DNA of 64,000 nt from Psychrobacter cibarius (GCA_030686115.1 CP131612.1:3361041-3425040); one strand, 5' to 3'. Positions 53,025 through 63,116 are shown, counted from the stretch's first letter. The notes: generated from the sequence alone by a model not told the origin. Made by a program: numbers and translations.

Positions 53025-55856
53025 ATGCAACAGTTTCAGTCCTTACAGCGCTTACTCATATTTTATGCACTGACCTTGCTGGTCATGTTGTCTATCTATT
53101 ATTTTGCGCTGTTTCACGAGATAAAAAAACACAGTGAACAACACAGTATCGATACTTTCCAAACATTGCAGTATGAAGTCACTGAACGTGATGATCTTCT
53201 AAACCCTGACATTAAAAGGATTTTAGAAAAACCCGTATTCGAAGACATAAGCTATCAGCTGGTTTTTATGATGCCATCTGGGCAGACTTATATCCATCGC
53301 CATACTCAGCCCAATGAGCCTGCTTTTGCTAACGTTACGTTTCCTATCATTAGCTCATCCCCTTCTAATAACGGCAGTCATAGTGCTTACACGCTTAATA
53401 ATCGCAACTTAACCGGCACCATTAAACTCAAAAGTGGTCATCAGCTTTATATTATATTGCGCCATAAGCCGCTTATCATTGACTGGATATCTTATCGCTA
53501 CTGGTTGCCATTGATGGCAGCGATCATACTTTTTATTATCGCTTTGCTGTATATGCTCAATCGTCGCACCAATTGGGAACAGCTGCTGATTTATACGGAC
53601 AATCTAAGTAGCCACGCAAAAGAAGCCTATAGTCCGCCGCCTTTTTTGCAAAAAAAATCTACGACTGAGTTTCTGCGTTTAGGCCATGCGCTGAGCCGTG
53701 TCAGCTACCAGTTGCATAATGACTATCGCCGCATTAAAACCCTAACACATCGTCTTGAACGTTTGGTTGATCAATCCCCTTTACCGATGCTAATGATCAT
53801 GCGTCATGGTCAAATCAGCTTTTTCAATAAACGCTTTGAACAAATATTCATGTCTTTACCGCAAAGCGCTAGCAACTATGAACTGACGGATTTTATCGCG
53901 GGTAAAGATGAATCCACGCAACGATTACTTCAAACATTAGCCAACCTACGCGTCACTCGTACCTTAACAGTCTATGGGTTAGAAAATGGACAGACTTACC
54001 AATTGCACGTTACGCCATGGTTTGGTGAACATGGTCAGGTTCACGGCTTTACCGTACTGCTGAATAATGTTAATGAATTTGCCAGTCAAATAGGGCAATT
54101 ACAGCAACAAAATCAACGGCTACAACGCCAAATTGATGAATTTAATACGATTAAATCGACGATGGGTCATAATTTGCGCCTGCCGTTAGAAGCAATGATT
54201 GACACGCTAGAACCGATTGATCCTGAGACATTAACTGCTGCGCAGAATGACATTTTAATATCCTTAATTAAAAGCAGTCAGAGTATGCTAACGACACTTA
54301 ATGATGTGCTAGACATCGAGGAGATAGCGGTAAGAAAAACCCGCCTAAGTATTGAGCCTGTCGATATTTATAGACTGGGGCAACAGGTCAGTCAGTCATT
54401 TATAGAAAGGATAAGGCAGCAAGGACTTGAGCTGCTGTATTTTTTTACACCTGACAGTCCGCGTTGTATTGATACAGACCATCAGCGCCTACAGCAAATC
54501 TTGTACGACTTATTAGATAACGCAGTGAAATTTACCACTTCTGGCTATGTATCACTGACCATCGAAACGGTCAGTAATGCAGAGCTATTAGCAACAAAAA
54601 ACCGAAGCTTAGTAAATCTTAATAAAGACCTTACACTGATTAAAAATAGTCAAATCAATAAAGACAATCCCAATCATGCCTCACACGACTGGATTCGTTT
54701 TAGCATAAAAGACAGCGGTATGGGCATCGATATAGCGAAGCAACATCAACTGTTGGTTCAGCTTAATAAAAGCAGCAATCAAAACACCCATCGAAACGTT
54801 AATTACATGCAAAATAACATGACTGGGCAAGGCCTAGGGTTAAATAACGTCAATAGTTTTGCGCGATTATTGGGTGGTTTTATTGAAATAAAAAGCACGA
54901 TGACTGAAGGCAGCAGTCTGAATCTTTATCTGCCTTGCAGACGTCCAAATTATCAGCCTATTTATCATCATAGTCAGCATTTGACTCATATCCATCTAAT
55001 AGCAGTGATTAAACAACCACTACGTGCCAAACATCTGCGCGATTTTTGCGCATATTTATCGATGTCAGCTACTATCTATACTTCTATAGATAAATTAGAT
55101 CTACAACAATTAAACGCAAAACTGGCGCAAGACGAGCAAAGACTCGCCCCTATCTTGCTATTAGATTACGAATATTATGAAAGCCTGTCTATTGCTTCCG
55201 CTAATCAGGCAATAGGGAATGATGATAGACAACAAGCATTAAATACCCTACTCGATAATCCGTCACTACCAAAAATACTACTTAGTATGAAACCTGAGCG
55301 CCGTATTCCCTCTATATTATTAGATAAATATGAAGGATTCTTGAGCAAACCATTAGATGCGACTTTATTGCTCTCTGAATTACTGCGCTTAACCTTAGCA
55401 GCGAGACAGAAGCTGGTTCAAGCCATAGAGATAAAAGAAGAGAATAAGCAGCTAGCAAACGAAGCAGATAAAGCTGCCAACGAGAATGTATTGCCACTTA
55501 TCTTGGTAGTAGAAGACAGTCCAACCAATCAGAAAATAACATGCAAGATATTGAGTAAACTTGGTTATCGTAGTGTGGTCGCAGAAGATGGTCAGAAAGC
55601 GTTAGATATGCTACAACAACAGCGTCAAGATATCTCACTCATTTTGATGGACTGTCGCATGCCTGTCATGGATGGGCTACAGGCTACCCAAGCGATTCGT
55701 GCGCAAGGCGATAAAATTGCGATTGTGGCGCTGACTGCAAACAACACCAAAGAAGATCGCGACGCTTGTATAGAAGTAGGAATGGATGAATTTTTAGCAA
55801 AGCCGATCAATAAAAAAGAATTAGAGTCGGTTTTACAGAGCTTCATAAAATCATGA
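53025..55856 (+). CDS. Hybrid sensor histidine kinase/response regulator
   Basis: A 943-aa membrane kinase. Two transmembrane helices (about 10-30 and 158-179) flank a ~125-residue periplasmic sensor region. A linker and a PAS-like domain (about 235-350) lead to a degenerate H-box, GHNLRLPLEAM, with His382. The N-box is DLLDNAVKFTTSGYVSL; G-boxes are KDSGMGIDIA and GQGLGLNNVNSFARLLGG. A pseudo-receiver (about 660-790) lacks a clear acidic pocket, and a true receiver ends the protein with Asp876 in LILMDCRMPVMDG. There is no HPt domain. It is of the GacS/BarA/BaeS-hybrid type; the signal is unknown. Confidence 0.9.
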   Translation: MQQFQSLQRLLIFYALTLLVMLSIYYFALFHEIKKHSEQHSIDTFQTLQYEVTERDDLLNPDIKRILEKPVFEDISYQLVFMMPSGQTYIHRHTQPNEPAFANVTFPIISSSPSNNGSHSAYTLNNRNLTGTIKLKSGHQLYIILRHKPLIIDWISYRYWLPLMAAIILFIIALLYMLNRRTNWEQLLIYTDNLSSHAKEAYSPPPFLQKKSTTEFLRLGHALSRVSYQLHNDYRRIKTLTHRLERLVDQSPLPMLMIMRHGQISFFNKRFEQIFMSLPQSASNYELTDFIAGKDESTQRLLQTLANLRVTRTLTVYGLENGQTYQLHVTPWFGEHGQVHGFTVLLNNVNEFASQIGQLQQQNQRLQRQIDEFNTIKSTMGHNLRLPLEAMIDTLEPIDPETLTAAQNDILISLIKSSQSMLTTLNDVLDIEEIAVRKTRLSIEPVDIYRLGQQVSQSFIERIRQQGLELLYFFTPDSPRCIDTDHQRLQQILYDLLDNAVKFTTSGYVSLTIETVSNAELLATKNRSLVNLNKDLTLIKNSQINKDNPNHASHDWIRFSIKDSGMGIDIAKQHQLLVQLNKSSNQNTHRNVNYMQNNMTGQGLGLNNVNSFARLLGGFIEIKSTMTEGSSLNLYLPCRRPNYQPIYHHSQHLTHIHLIAVIKQPLRAKHLRDFCAYLSMSATIYTSIDKLDLQQLNAKLAQDEQRLAPILLLDYEYYESLSIASANQAIGNDDRQQALNTLLDNPSLPKILLSMKPERRIPSILLDKYEGFLSKPLDATLLLSELLRLTLAARQKLVQAIEIKEENKQLANEADKAANENVLPLILVVEDSPTNQKITCKILSKLGYRSVVAEDGQKALDMLQQQRQDISLILMDCRMPVMDGLQATQAIRAQGDKIAIVALTANNTKEDRDACIEVGMDEFLAKPINKKELESVLQSFIKS

Positions 55857-55922
55857 CAATCTGTAAAACTGACTTTTTAGGTTTAAACCATTACTTTATA
55901 AACCAATTACTTCATAAATCAG

Positions 55923-56597
55923 CTATTTCATAAAACCATTATCTGCTAAAAATGCTTCTGTAATTTGGCTTTGCGGACTTGGCGTATTCATACCACTGGT
56001 TTGCGACTTATTTAACAAACGTTCTAAATAGCGCGCGACGATATCCACTTCGATATTGACTTTATTTCCAACCAGCCAATGCTTAGCGATATTGGTCACT
56101 TGTGCGGTATGTGGAATGATATTTAAAGAGACAATATTGTCTCGTACAAGGTTGGTCGTCAGACTAATACCATCAACCGTGATGGAGCCTTTGGTCGCTG
56201 TATAGTGCGCCAGCTCTTGTGGTATCTCAATCTCGATATAGATAGAGCGCGCATCTTGTTGCAGCTTACTGACCACGCCGACGCCATCGACGTGACCCGC
56301 GACGATATGACCACCAAAACGTGTGGTTGGTAGCATCGCTTTCTCTAAATTCACTGTGTGACCAGCTTTTAAAGTTTCTAATGCGGTACGAGCGATAGTT
56401 TCACGTGAGACATCGACTGAGTAATGATTACTACCTAGGTCTACGACGGTTAAGCAGATACCATTGGAGGCAATAGAATCTCCTAGCTTCACATCACTAA
56501 AGTCCAAATCATCAGACTCTATCGTCAAACGTATATCACCGCCCGTAGGCTGCATGGACTTAACCTTTCCAACACTCTCTATAATTCCAGTAAACAT
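55923..56597 (-). CDS. ribE: Riboflavin synthase, alpha subunit
   Basis: A 224-aa protein with two lumazine-binding repeats. It begins MFTGIIESVGKVKSMQPTGG, with GDSIASNGICLTV in the first repeat, then GGHIVAGHVDGVG and GSITVDGISLTT in the second. The enzyme forms riboflavin from two 6,7-dimethyl-8-ribityllumazine molecules. The C-terminal ~25 residues extend beyond the usual end. It is separated from ribD by a 420-bp spacer with DnaA- and ParB-type sites. Confidence 0.95.
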   Translation of the reverse strand: MFTGIIESVGKVKSMQPTGGDIRLTIESDDLDFSDVKLGDSIASNGICLTVVDLGSNHYSVDVSRETIARTALETLKAGHTVNLEKAMLPTTRFGGHIVAGHVDGVGVVSKLQQDARSIYIEIEIPQELAHYTATKGSITVDGISLTTNLVRDNIVSLNIIPHTAQVTNIAKHWLVGNKVNIEVDIVARYLERLLNKSQTSGMNTPSPQSQITEAFLADNGFMK

Positions 56598-57017
56598 ATC
56601 GACCTCATTTCATTATGATGTTGTCTTTATAGACAATATATTTTGATCTATTAATATTGTGCTAGCATTTGTCTAAGCCAGTTTTTTCAGTGCAACTTGA
56701 GCTTAATTGAGCCTATGATGGAATAGATTGTGGATAAGTACTGACAAATCAACTCATAACGTATTAAAACACGCATTTCCGTTAAGTTATCCACAGAAAA
56801 CAAGATGTTGGCTAATATCAAGAAAGATTAATAGTAAAACCTAAGTTACTGATTACATTAGATTAATATAATTTTTTTATAAAAGACCTATTTTTCTGTT
56901 TCATGTGAAACAAAGTTATACACAGTTTCATGTGGAACCTTGTATAACACAGGCTGCTTATCCACATTGAGCAAAAATTTAGCACAAACTTTAGATAAGC
57001 TGTTTATAAATAACCAG
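56598..57017. other. ribE-ribD spacer with DnaA boxes and parS
   Basis: DnaA-box matches: TGTGGATAA at 56729-56737 (reverse of TTATCCACA), TTATCCACA at 56787-56795 and 56958-56966, and TTATACACA at 56916-56924. A one-mismatch parS (TGTTTCATGTGAAACA) is at 56897-56912. An A/T-only tract lies near 56866-56882. No riboswitch of the FMN type was recognised. Confidence 0.65.
56897..56912. promoter_or_regulatory. parS site (one mismatch)
   Basis: TGTTTCATGTGAAACA differs from the ParB consensus at one central position. It is intergenic between ribE and ribD. Confidence 0.7.
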
Positions 57018-58088
57018 TTATAGCGGTAATAAAGTCAATTTAAGATCAGGACTTAATGTTTCATGGTTATAAATATTAAAACGCAACTGCTGAGCTAGAG
57101 ACAATGGGTTAAAATCGACCATCGGTCTTGCTTGCGCGCCTAACAAACAAGGCGCCTGATAGACAATCAACTCATCTACCAATTGTTGGCTTAGGAAACT
57201 ACCAGCAATACTAGCACCGGCCTCTACCAACACGTCATAACACTGATGATCACTGACTAATTTTTTTAGTAACGCAGTCAAGTTATCTTCGCGCCAATAA
57301 CTTGTATCTGGTCGACGGCATAGCTGATAATCAGACTGTAGACTGTGTTCTAAGCGCTGACGCCTATCGAGTACGATAACCTTGGGAGCAGGAACTTGCT
57401 CAGGTGCCACACCCAATTGATTGGAACGTATATTAAGCTGTGGATTATCAGCGATAACGGTTTCACTCCCAGTGATAATCGCGCCACTTTGTGCACGTAG
57501 CTTCTGTACATCTTCGCGGGCTGCTGCTGAGGTAATCCATTTCGACTCACCAGATGCCATCGCAGTACGACCATCAAGGCTAGTGGCAATTTTAAGCCGT
57601 ACATAAGGCATCTGGGTGCGCATTGCTTTTAAGAACCCACGATTTAAAGCTTCTGCTTGCTCGGTTAATATACCGACTGTCACTTGAATCCCAGCCTGCT
57701 CTAACAGTTTTACACCGCGTCCCGCAACCTGAGGATTAGGGTCAAGCCCTGCAATCACAACGCGTTTCACACCAGCGTTAATAAGCCCCAAGGCACAAGG
57801 CGGCGTACGCCCCGTATGACTACAAGGCTCTAAAGTCACATAAGCAGTTGCCCCTATAGCCTTCTCACCCGCTTCTTTGAGCGCAAACACTTCCGCATGC
57901 GGCTGACCAGCTTTGGGGTGAAACCCTTGACCAACAATCTCCTCCACCTGCACAATGACACAGCCTACCGCTGGATTAGGTCTGGTGGTATATAATCCTT
58001 GTTTGGCTTGTTCGATAGCAAGCATCATAAAGTAGCGGTCTTGCGCATTCTGAGTATGGTTTGAGACTGGCATAAAAGTAGACTTCAT
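57018..58088 (-). CDS. ribD: Bifunctional deaminase/reductase RibD
   Basis: A 356-aa protein. The N-terminal deaminase has the zinc motifs HAEVFALKEAG and EPCSHTGRTPPC. The C-terminal reductase has KIATSLDGRTAMASGESKWIT and VLVEAGASIAGSFL. It performs steps two and three of riboflavin synthesis. It follows nrdR by 76 bp, the common gammaproteobacterial order. Confidence 0.95.
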   Translation of the reverse strand: MKSTFMPVSNHTQNAQDRYFMMLAIEQAKQGLYTTRPNPAVGCVIVQVEEIVGQGFHPKAGQPHAEVFALKEAGEKAIGATAYVTLEPCSHTGRTPPCALGLINAGVKRVVIAGLDPNPQVAGRGVKLLEQAGIQVTVGILTEQAEALNRGFLKAMRTQMPYVRLKIATSLDGRTAMASGESKWITSAAAREDVQKLRAQSGAIITGSETVIADNPQLNIRSNQLGVAPEQVPAPKVIVLDRRQRLEHSLQSDYQLCRRPDTSYWREDNLTALLKKLVSDHQCYDVLVEAGASIAGSFLSQQLVDELIVYQAPCLLGAQARPMVDFNPLSLAQQLRFNIYNHETLSPDLKLTLLPL

Positions 58089-58164
58089 TAATGATTACAG
58101 AAAATTATATCTAAGAAAACAAGCGTTTTAGACTAAAAAATAGTAAACACTTAGTTGAATTAAT

Positions 58165-58623
58165 TTACTTATCGTTTGGACGGATATTGGCAATCTCTTG
58201 ATGGAAAGCATCAATATCTTGAAAGTCGCGGTAAACACTGGCAAAGCGAACATACGCGACATCATCTAATGTTTTTAGCTCACTCATAATAATTTCACCC
58301 AAGACTTTACTACTGATCTCACGCTCACCCATCTGTCTGACACGCTTTTCAATACGGCTAATCATTGCCTCTTGCTCATCAATGGTGATAGGGCGCTTTT
58401 GTAAAGGTAATAAGATAGAACGACGCAGTTTTTCATTATCATAAGGCTCAATTTTACCGCTTGATTTGATAATTCTTGGCATGACTACTTCTACCATCTC
58501 AAAAGTGGTGAAACGCTCTTGGCAACTATTACATGAGCGACGGCGACGAACCTGCGCGCCTTCTGCCGCCAGACGCGAATCAATAACCTTAGTGTCTGAT
58601 GCGTTACAATAGGGGCAGTGCAT
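58165..58623 (-). CDS. nrdR: Transcriptional repressor NrdR
   Basis: A 152-aa protein beginning [19 protein letters not shown], a zinc ribbon with a second pair in [16 protein letters not shown], followed by an ATP-cone domain ([20 protein letters not shown]). It represses ribonucleotide reductase genes according to the ATP/dATP state. Length and order (nrdR-ribD) are standard. Confidence 0.97.
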   Translation of the reverse strand: MHCPYCNASDTKVIDSRLAAEGAQVRRRRSCNSCQERFTTFEMVEVVMPRIIKSSGKIEPYDNEKLRRSILLPLQKRPITIDEQEAMISRIEKRVRQMGEREISSKVLGEIIMSELKTLDDVAYVRFASVYRDFQDIDAFHQEIANIRPNDK

Positions 58624-58754
58624 AGTATTTCCTTATGTTAATGTTAAGCGCAAAAGTCACAGTCACTACTTATGAAACCTAACTTTTTATAAGACCAAAT
58701 TTTTTGAGAATTGTCGATTTGTATCAAGCAACTTAAGAAAATAATGCCTGCTGA

Positions 58755-60191
58755 TCATTTTCCAATACAAAAACTACCGAAAATCTTGCCCAACAAGTCA
58801 TCCGCACTAAACGCTCCCGTAATCTCGCCCAAACTTTGCTGAGCTTGGCGTAAGCTTTCAGCGACCAACTCTCCTGCTTGAAAGACGGTTAACTGTTCGT
58901 GCGCCTCTGCTAAAGAGTCGGCCGTGCGCCTAAGGGCATCTATATGACGTGTGCGAGCAATCAAGCTATTTTCTGGCGGATGAAAACCAACCTTAGCGCA
59001 CAACGCTTCAACCAAATTATCGATACCATCGCCTGTTTCACATGAAACATTAATTTGTTCGTAACCACGTTCTTTTATTGCGATTTGCGAGGTAGATGAT
59101 ATTTCTTGATTGCTACTATCCTTTAATAAATCGCTTTTATTAGCAATAATTAATAAGCGTTTAGCCTCTGGCAACTCACCAAATAATTGTTCTGCGAGTT
59201 GTAGCGGTGTACTTTCTTCTTCAAGATCACGAGTCACGTCGTAGACCATCAGTAGCATATCAGCCTGCTTGATAGCCGTACGTGCTCTCTCAATTCCAAT
59301 ACGCTCTACCGTGTCTTCTGTGTCACGCAGACCCGCCGTATCAGTAAGATGAAGTGTCAAACCATTAAGCACCACTGTCTCTTGCAGCGTATCACGCGTC
59401 GTACCTGCAACGTCAGTTACGATAGCACGCTCTTGCCCTGCCAGACGGTTCAGCAAGCTTGATTTACCCGCATTTGGTCTACCTGCCAACACCACATGGA
59501 TACCATCACGTAAAAGCTGACCTTGTTTGGCGGTCGCCAATACTTGCTGTATCTTATCTTGCGTTTGCTCAAGTTTACTTTGTATAACACCGTCAGATAA
59601 AAAATCTACATCTTCTTCATCAGGGAAATCAATCGCAGCTTCTACGTGCAAGCGCAGATGAATAAGCTGCTCTAATAACTGATTAATCTTTTGCGAAAAC
59701 TTACCACTCAGGGAGCGAATAGCACTACTAGCAGCAGCAGCACTGGTCGCATCAATAGCATCAGCGATGGCCTCTGCTTGTACCAAATCCAATTTATCAT
59801 TATCAAAAGCACGGTAAGAGAACTCCCCTGCACTCGCTTGTTTTGCGCCCAACTCAAATACTCGTGCTAACAGTTGGTTTTGCAGAATCATGCCACCATG
59901 CCCTTGTAGCTCTATCACATCTTCCCCTGTGAATGAATGTGGGCCTTTAAAGTACAGCACTAATCCTTCATCGATGACTGTACCATCAGCCTGATAAAAA
60001 CGACAAAAACTGGCCATACGTGGCGTAAAAGCAGATTTACCCGTTAGCGTACAGGCAATCTCGTAAGCACGCGCACCCGACAGACGTATAACGCCAACGC
60101 CACCACGCCCAAGTGGTGTGGCAATAGCAGCAATCGTGGCCAATCCAGATGCTTTAGGTGATTCAGATGAATTAGATACAGTTGACGCCAT
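58755..60191 (-). CDS. mnmE: tRNA uridine-5-carboxymethylaminomethyl GTPase MnmE
   Basis: A 478-aa protein from MASTVSNSSE (ATG at 60191); the open frame back to 60218 starts with TTG. It opens IAAIATPLGRGGVGVIRLSG. G-domain motifs: AGRPNAGKSSLLNRL, DTAGLRDTED and IANKSDLL. It ends with the invariant CIGK motif. It works with MnmG in wobble uridine modification. A one-mismatch parS lies inside the gene at 59034. Confidence 0.97.
   Translation of the reverse strand: MASTVSNSSESPKASGLATIAAIATPLGRGGVGVIRLSGARAYEIACTLTGKSAFTPRMASFCRFYQADGTVIDEGLVLYFKGPHSFTGEDVIELQGHGGMILQNQLLARVFELGAKQASAGEFSYRAFDNDKLDLVQAEAIADAIDATSAAAASSAIRSLSGKFSQKINQLLEQLIHLRLHVEAAIDFPDEEDVDFLSDGVIQSKLEQTQDKIQQVLATAKQGQLLRDGIHVVLAGRPNAGKSSLLNRLAGQERAIVTDVAGTTRDTLQETVVLNGLTLHLTDTAGLRDTEDTVERIGIERARTAIKQADMLLMVYDVTRDLEEESTPLQLAEQLFGELPEAKRLLIIANKSDLLKDSSNQEISSTSQIAIKERGYEQINVSCETGDGIDNLVEALCAKVGFHPPENSLIARTRHIDALRRTADSLAEAHEQLTVFQAGELVAESLRQAQQSLGEITGAFSADDLLGKIFGSFCIGK
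59034..59049. promoter_or_regulatory. parS site (one mismatch)
   Basis: TGTTTCACATGAAACA is identical to the copy at 40776 and lies within mnmE. Confidence 0.72.
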
Positions 60192-60335
60192 CTCTAGGGA
60201 ATCCACAATTACTCTCAATAGCTAAAAACTCCATTATAGACGGCTGGACACAGCCTGACAAAACAAACTTTAAATAGCCGTACTTTACGCTTATTTTATT
60301 TCAGGTAAGTAGCAGGTGATATAAATGTCACGCAT

Positions 60336-60366
60336 AAAAAAACCACCGCCGTAGCGATGGTCTTTT
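60336..60366 (-). terminator. Intrinsic terminator after yidC
   Basis: On the minus strand ACCATCGC-TACG-GCGGTGGT (with G-U pairs) is followed by TTTTTTT. It lies about 20 bp after the yidC stop. Confidence 0.85.
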
Positions 60367-60383
60367 ATCAATTAACGAGCTAT

Positions 60384-62081
60384 TTAGTCTAATACTTTAA
60401 CAGTACGACGCTTTTGCTCTTCTTCGACTTTTTTATTGACAATATATTGCTGAGTCATACTGAACAAGTTGTTGACTGTCCAGTATAGTACGAGACCCGC
60501 TGGGAAAAACAGCATGAAAGCAGTAAAGATGATTGGTAAAAACTTCATCACTTTCGCTTGCATCGGATCAGCTGGCTGCGGGTTTAGCTGCTGCTGTACA
60601 AACATCGAGGCACCCATCAGCAATGGTAAAATAAACCAAGGATCCATCGCCGATAAATCTTGAATCCATAAAATCCAAGGTGCATGACGCAGCTCAACAC
60701 TCTCAACCAACACCCAATATAGCGCTAAGAAGATAGGCATTTGCATCAAAATAGGCAAACAACCTGCCATTGGATTGACTTTTTCTTCTTTATAAATAGC
60801 CATCATTTCTTGCGACATCTTCATGCGATCGTCGCCATGCTCTTCTTTAAGTGCGGCTAATCTTGGCGCAATCGCACGCATCTTCGCCATCGAATAGTAG
60901 CTCTTGTTTGAGAACCACATCAGAGCAATTTTAACTAAAATCGTCAATACAATGATTGACCAACCCCAGTTACCGATGACTTTATGAATACCGTCCAAGA
61001 TGGCAAATAAAATTTTCGATATTGGCCATAACAACCCATAATCGACTGTTTTATTAAGGCCTACTGCCACATCTTTTAGCTCAGATTGTACTTTAGGACC
61101 AGCGTATAACGTGGCATCTAATGTCACTTGTTTATTTGGCGCGACATTGACAGGTTGACTGTTGAAACCGATGAAGTAATCATCGCCTGTTTCACGGCTA
61201 AAGAAAGTAGCGGTAAAGTTTTCAGGTATCCATGCTGATACAAAATAATGCTGCACAACACCAACCCAACCTTTATCGCTACTAACAGCTAGCTCACCAT
61301 CATTAAAGTCTTTAAATTTGAGCTTATTATATGGATCATCAGGGGTACCCCAAGCACCGCCTAAATAAGTCGCCATACTAAGCGCACCTTTATCAGACAT
61401 ACCTGGATCTTTACTGTCATCACGTTTCAACTGGGCAAATAGCTGACCTTGCCACGGTTGTGTAGAAGCATTTTGTATTTGATAGCTAATATCAATCGGA
61501 TATTTATTTTCAGTAAAGGTAAAGGTCTTAGTAACGGTCACGCCATCTTTTTTATAAGTAAGCGGTACTGACAGCGTCTGTTGCCCTGCTTCCATGACGT
61601 AATTATTAGCAGTATGGTTGTATTTGGCACGACCTTCTGCAGTATCAATACCGTTAGGACCAATAAGACCAGACTGAGCCACATACACGCGATTACTATT
61701 ATTCTCTAGCAATACGAAAGGCTTATCGCTATCGAGCGTTGCGTCATACTGCTTAAGAGCAGCATAAACAATATCGCCGCCTTCTGGGTTGATCTTTATA
61801 TCATAGCGATCGGTAGTGACCGTGATTAATCCTGTGTCTTTAGCAGGCGTTGCCGTCACAGCATCATTAGTGACTGTATTGTTATCAACAGGCAACGTCT
61901 GTACCGGAATATCACCTGCGGCACCAGTTGTCGAAGGGATATCAGCACCTACTGAAGTAGTGGTTTCTGACACCGCATCTACAGCTGGCGCATCGGCATA
62001 ATCATCTCGCCATGCCAAAATCAGCAGATAAGCGGTGATTAACATCGCAATGATGATCATCACCCGAAATATCTTTTGCAT
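60384..62081 (-). CDS. yidC: Membrane protein insertase YidC
   Basis: A 565-aa inner-membrane protein. An N-terminal transmembrane helix (about 6-26) is followed by an Ala/Thr/Asp-rich linker (30-85), the periplasmic beta-domain (about 90-340), and a C-terminal insertase core with helices around 355-380, 425-450, 485-500 and 515-540. ARLAALKEEHGDDRMKMSQE and NPMAGCLPILMQMPIFLALY are the core signatures. It inserts proteins with or without Sec. The order rnpA-yidD-yidC-mnmE is conserved near oriC. Confidence 0.97.
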   Translation of the reverse strand: MQKIFRVMIIIAMLITAYLLILAWRDDYADAPAVDAVSETTTSVGADIPSTTGAAGDIPVQTLPVDNNTVTNDAVTATPAKDTGLITVTTDRYDIKINPEGGDIVYAALKQYDATLDSDKPFVLLENNSNRVYVAQSGLIGPNGIDTAEGRAKYNHTANNYVMEAGQQTLSVPLTYKKDGVTVTKTFTFTENKYPIDISYQIQNASTQPWQGQLFAQLKRDDSKDPGMSDKGALSMATYLGGAWGTPDDPYNKLKFKDFNDGELAVSSDKGWVGVVQHYFVSAWIPENFTATFFSRETGDDYFIGFNSQPVNVAPNKQVTLDATLYAGPKVQSELKDVAVGLNKTVDYGLLWPISKILFAILDGIHKVIGNWGWSIIVLTILVKIALMWFSNKSYYSMAKMRAIAPRLAALKEEHGDDRMKMSQEMMAIYKEEKVNPMAGCLPILMQMPIFLALYWVLVESVELRHAPWILWIQDLSAMDPWFILPLLMGASMFVQQQLNPQPADPMQAKVMKFLPIIFTAFMLFFPAGLVLYWTVNNLFSMTQQYIVNKKVEEEQKRRTVKVLD

Positions 62082-62233
62082 AAACCTTTCCTAGATTAAA
62101 AAATTAGGGAATGAAAAATTAGGGCATGTGTCATGACCGTACAATTATCATCGTATGTGACAACAGTATTGCCAGTCATTTACATAAAATGTGCATCATT
62201 TTACTAAAAATCCGCCTTAAATGATACCAAGAG

Positions 62234-62280
62234 TGTGGATAACTTGTGGGTAACTAAATAGATATCCACAACTTCGCAGT
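62234..62280. promoter_or_regulatory. DnaA-box cluster between yidC and yidD
   Basis: TGTGGATAA at 62234-62242, the near match TGTGGGTAA at 62246-62254, and ATATCCACA at 62272-62280 lie in a 47-bp stretch of the intergenic region. Confidence 0.5.
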
Positions 62281-62292
62281 CGATGACGAACG

Positions 62293-62670
62293 CTAGGTTA
62301 GTTTCATCATATGGTTTAAGCGAGACACATAGCCTTTATTATCTCTAAAAACATATAAACCTTGAACTTTGACACCAGTAGCTAGTGCGTTAAAAGGTAC
62401 ATATTGATAATGATAAGAAGATAACGGTAGCGGCACAAAATCAATGCCGTGTCCACCCAAAGGATGACAACTGCTGATACGTTTTAATAATAACCAACTG
62501 CCTGCTCGGACTCCATGCCATGCCAAAGCTTGTTTACCATAATTCGAGCACGTAGGGTAATAGCGGCAACGAGCAGGTAATAGTGGACTTATTAATTTTT
62601 GATAAAAAACAATAAAAAAATAAATAACTTTATAAAAAAAATTATTTAAATTAATAAATAAAAAATTCAT
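62293..62670 (-). CDS. yidD: Membrane protein insertion efficiency factor YidD
   Basis: A 125-aa protein with the family core [22 protein letters not shown] and a [14 protein letters not shown] region, including the conserved cysteines. The N-terminus is AT-rich and codes for many Phe, Asn and Ile residues, and the C-terminal ~45 residues extend beyond the minimal family length. Its start is one base from the rnpA stop, so they are coupled. Confidence 0.92.
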   Translation of the reverse strand: MNFLFINLNNFFYKVIYFFIVFYQKLISPLLPARCRYYPTCSNYGKQALAWHGVRAGSWLLLKRISSCHPLGGHGIDFVPLPLSSYHYQYVPFNALATGVKVQGLYVFRDNKGYVSRLNHMMKLT

Positions 62671-62671
62671 T

Positions 62672-63043
62672 TTATTTTTTTTCTACTTTTTTAATAATGT
62701 TAATTATTTGATTCTTCAATTCTTTATTATCTATATCTTTTATAGATTTTTTAATAATAAAAACAATATCTTTGTTTTCTAAAGAATGAGCCTTTACACG
62801 AAAATGCTCACGTATTTGACGCTTGATTAAATTTCGCGCGACAGCCGTAGGAACTTTACGCTTGGTAATAGCCATGCCGACTCGCGGCTTACCATGATCA
62901 TTGGTACGCACAAATGCCATTAGATGGCTCTGATGAAGCTTACGCTCAGGTGCATCAAAAACCTCACGGAAGGCTGCAGGCGTGAGCAAGCGCTGCTCTT
63001 TGGTGAAGCGGGCATTAGCTGCCGCTGAAACAGTATTGGACAT
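62672..63043 (-). CDS. rnpA: Ribonuclease P protein component
   Basis: A 123-aa basic protein from [20 protein letters not shown] (ATG at 63043); the longer open frame upstream overlaps a terminator. The RNase P motif is in [16 protein letters not shown] (RNxxKRxxRE), after [12 protein letters not shown]. It assists the catalytic RNA in tRNA 5' processing. The C-terminus is unusually Lys/Ile/Asn-rich because of a local AT-rich stretch. Confidence 0.95.
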   Translation of the reverse strand: MSNTVSAAANARFTKEQRLLTPAAFREVFDAPERKLHQSHLMAFVRTNDHGKPRVGMAITKRKVPTAVARNLIKRQIREHFRVKAHSLENKDIVFIIKKSIKDIDNKELKNQIINIIKKVEKK

Positions 63044-63116
63044 AGTACAACCTAGTATAAGAGCGAATAACGGTAGCGGAAATAATAGCGCAGAAATAAC
63101 AACAAAGTACAGAGAC

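Noticed and set aside
56924..56939. Second parS-like site in the ribE-ribD spacer
   Set aside because: AGTTTCATGTGGAACC has four mismatches to the ParB consensus, too many to call.
62118..62160. Third MITE copy suggested by AGGGCATGTGTCATGA
   Set aside because: Only one end resembles the family; no matching inverted end or interior homology was found.
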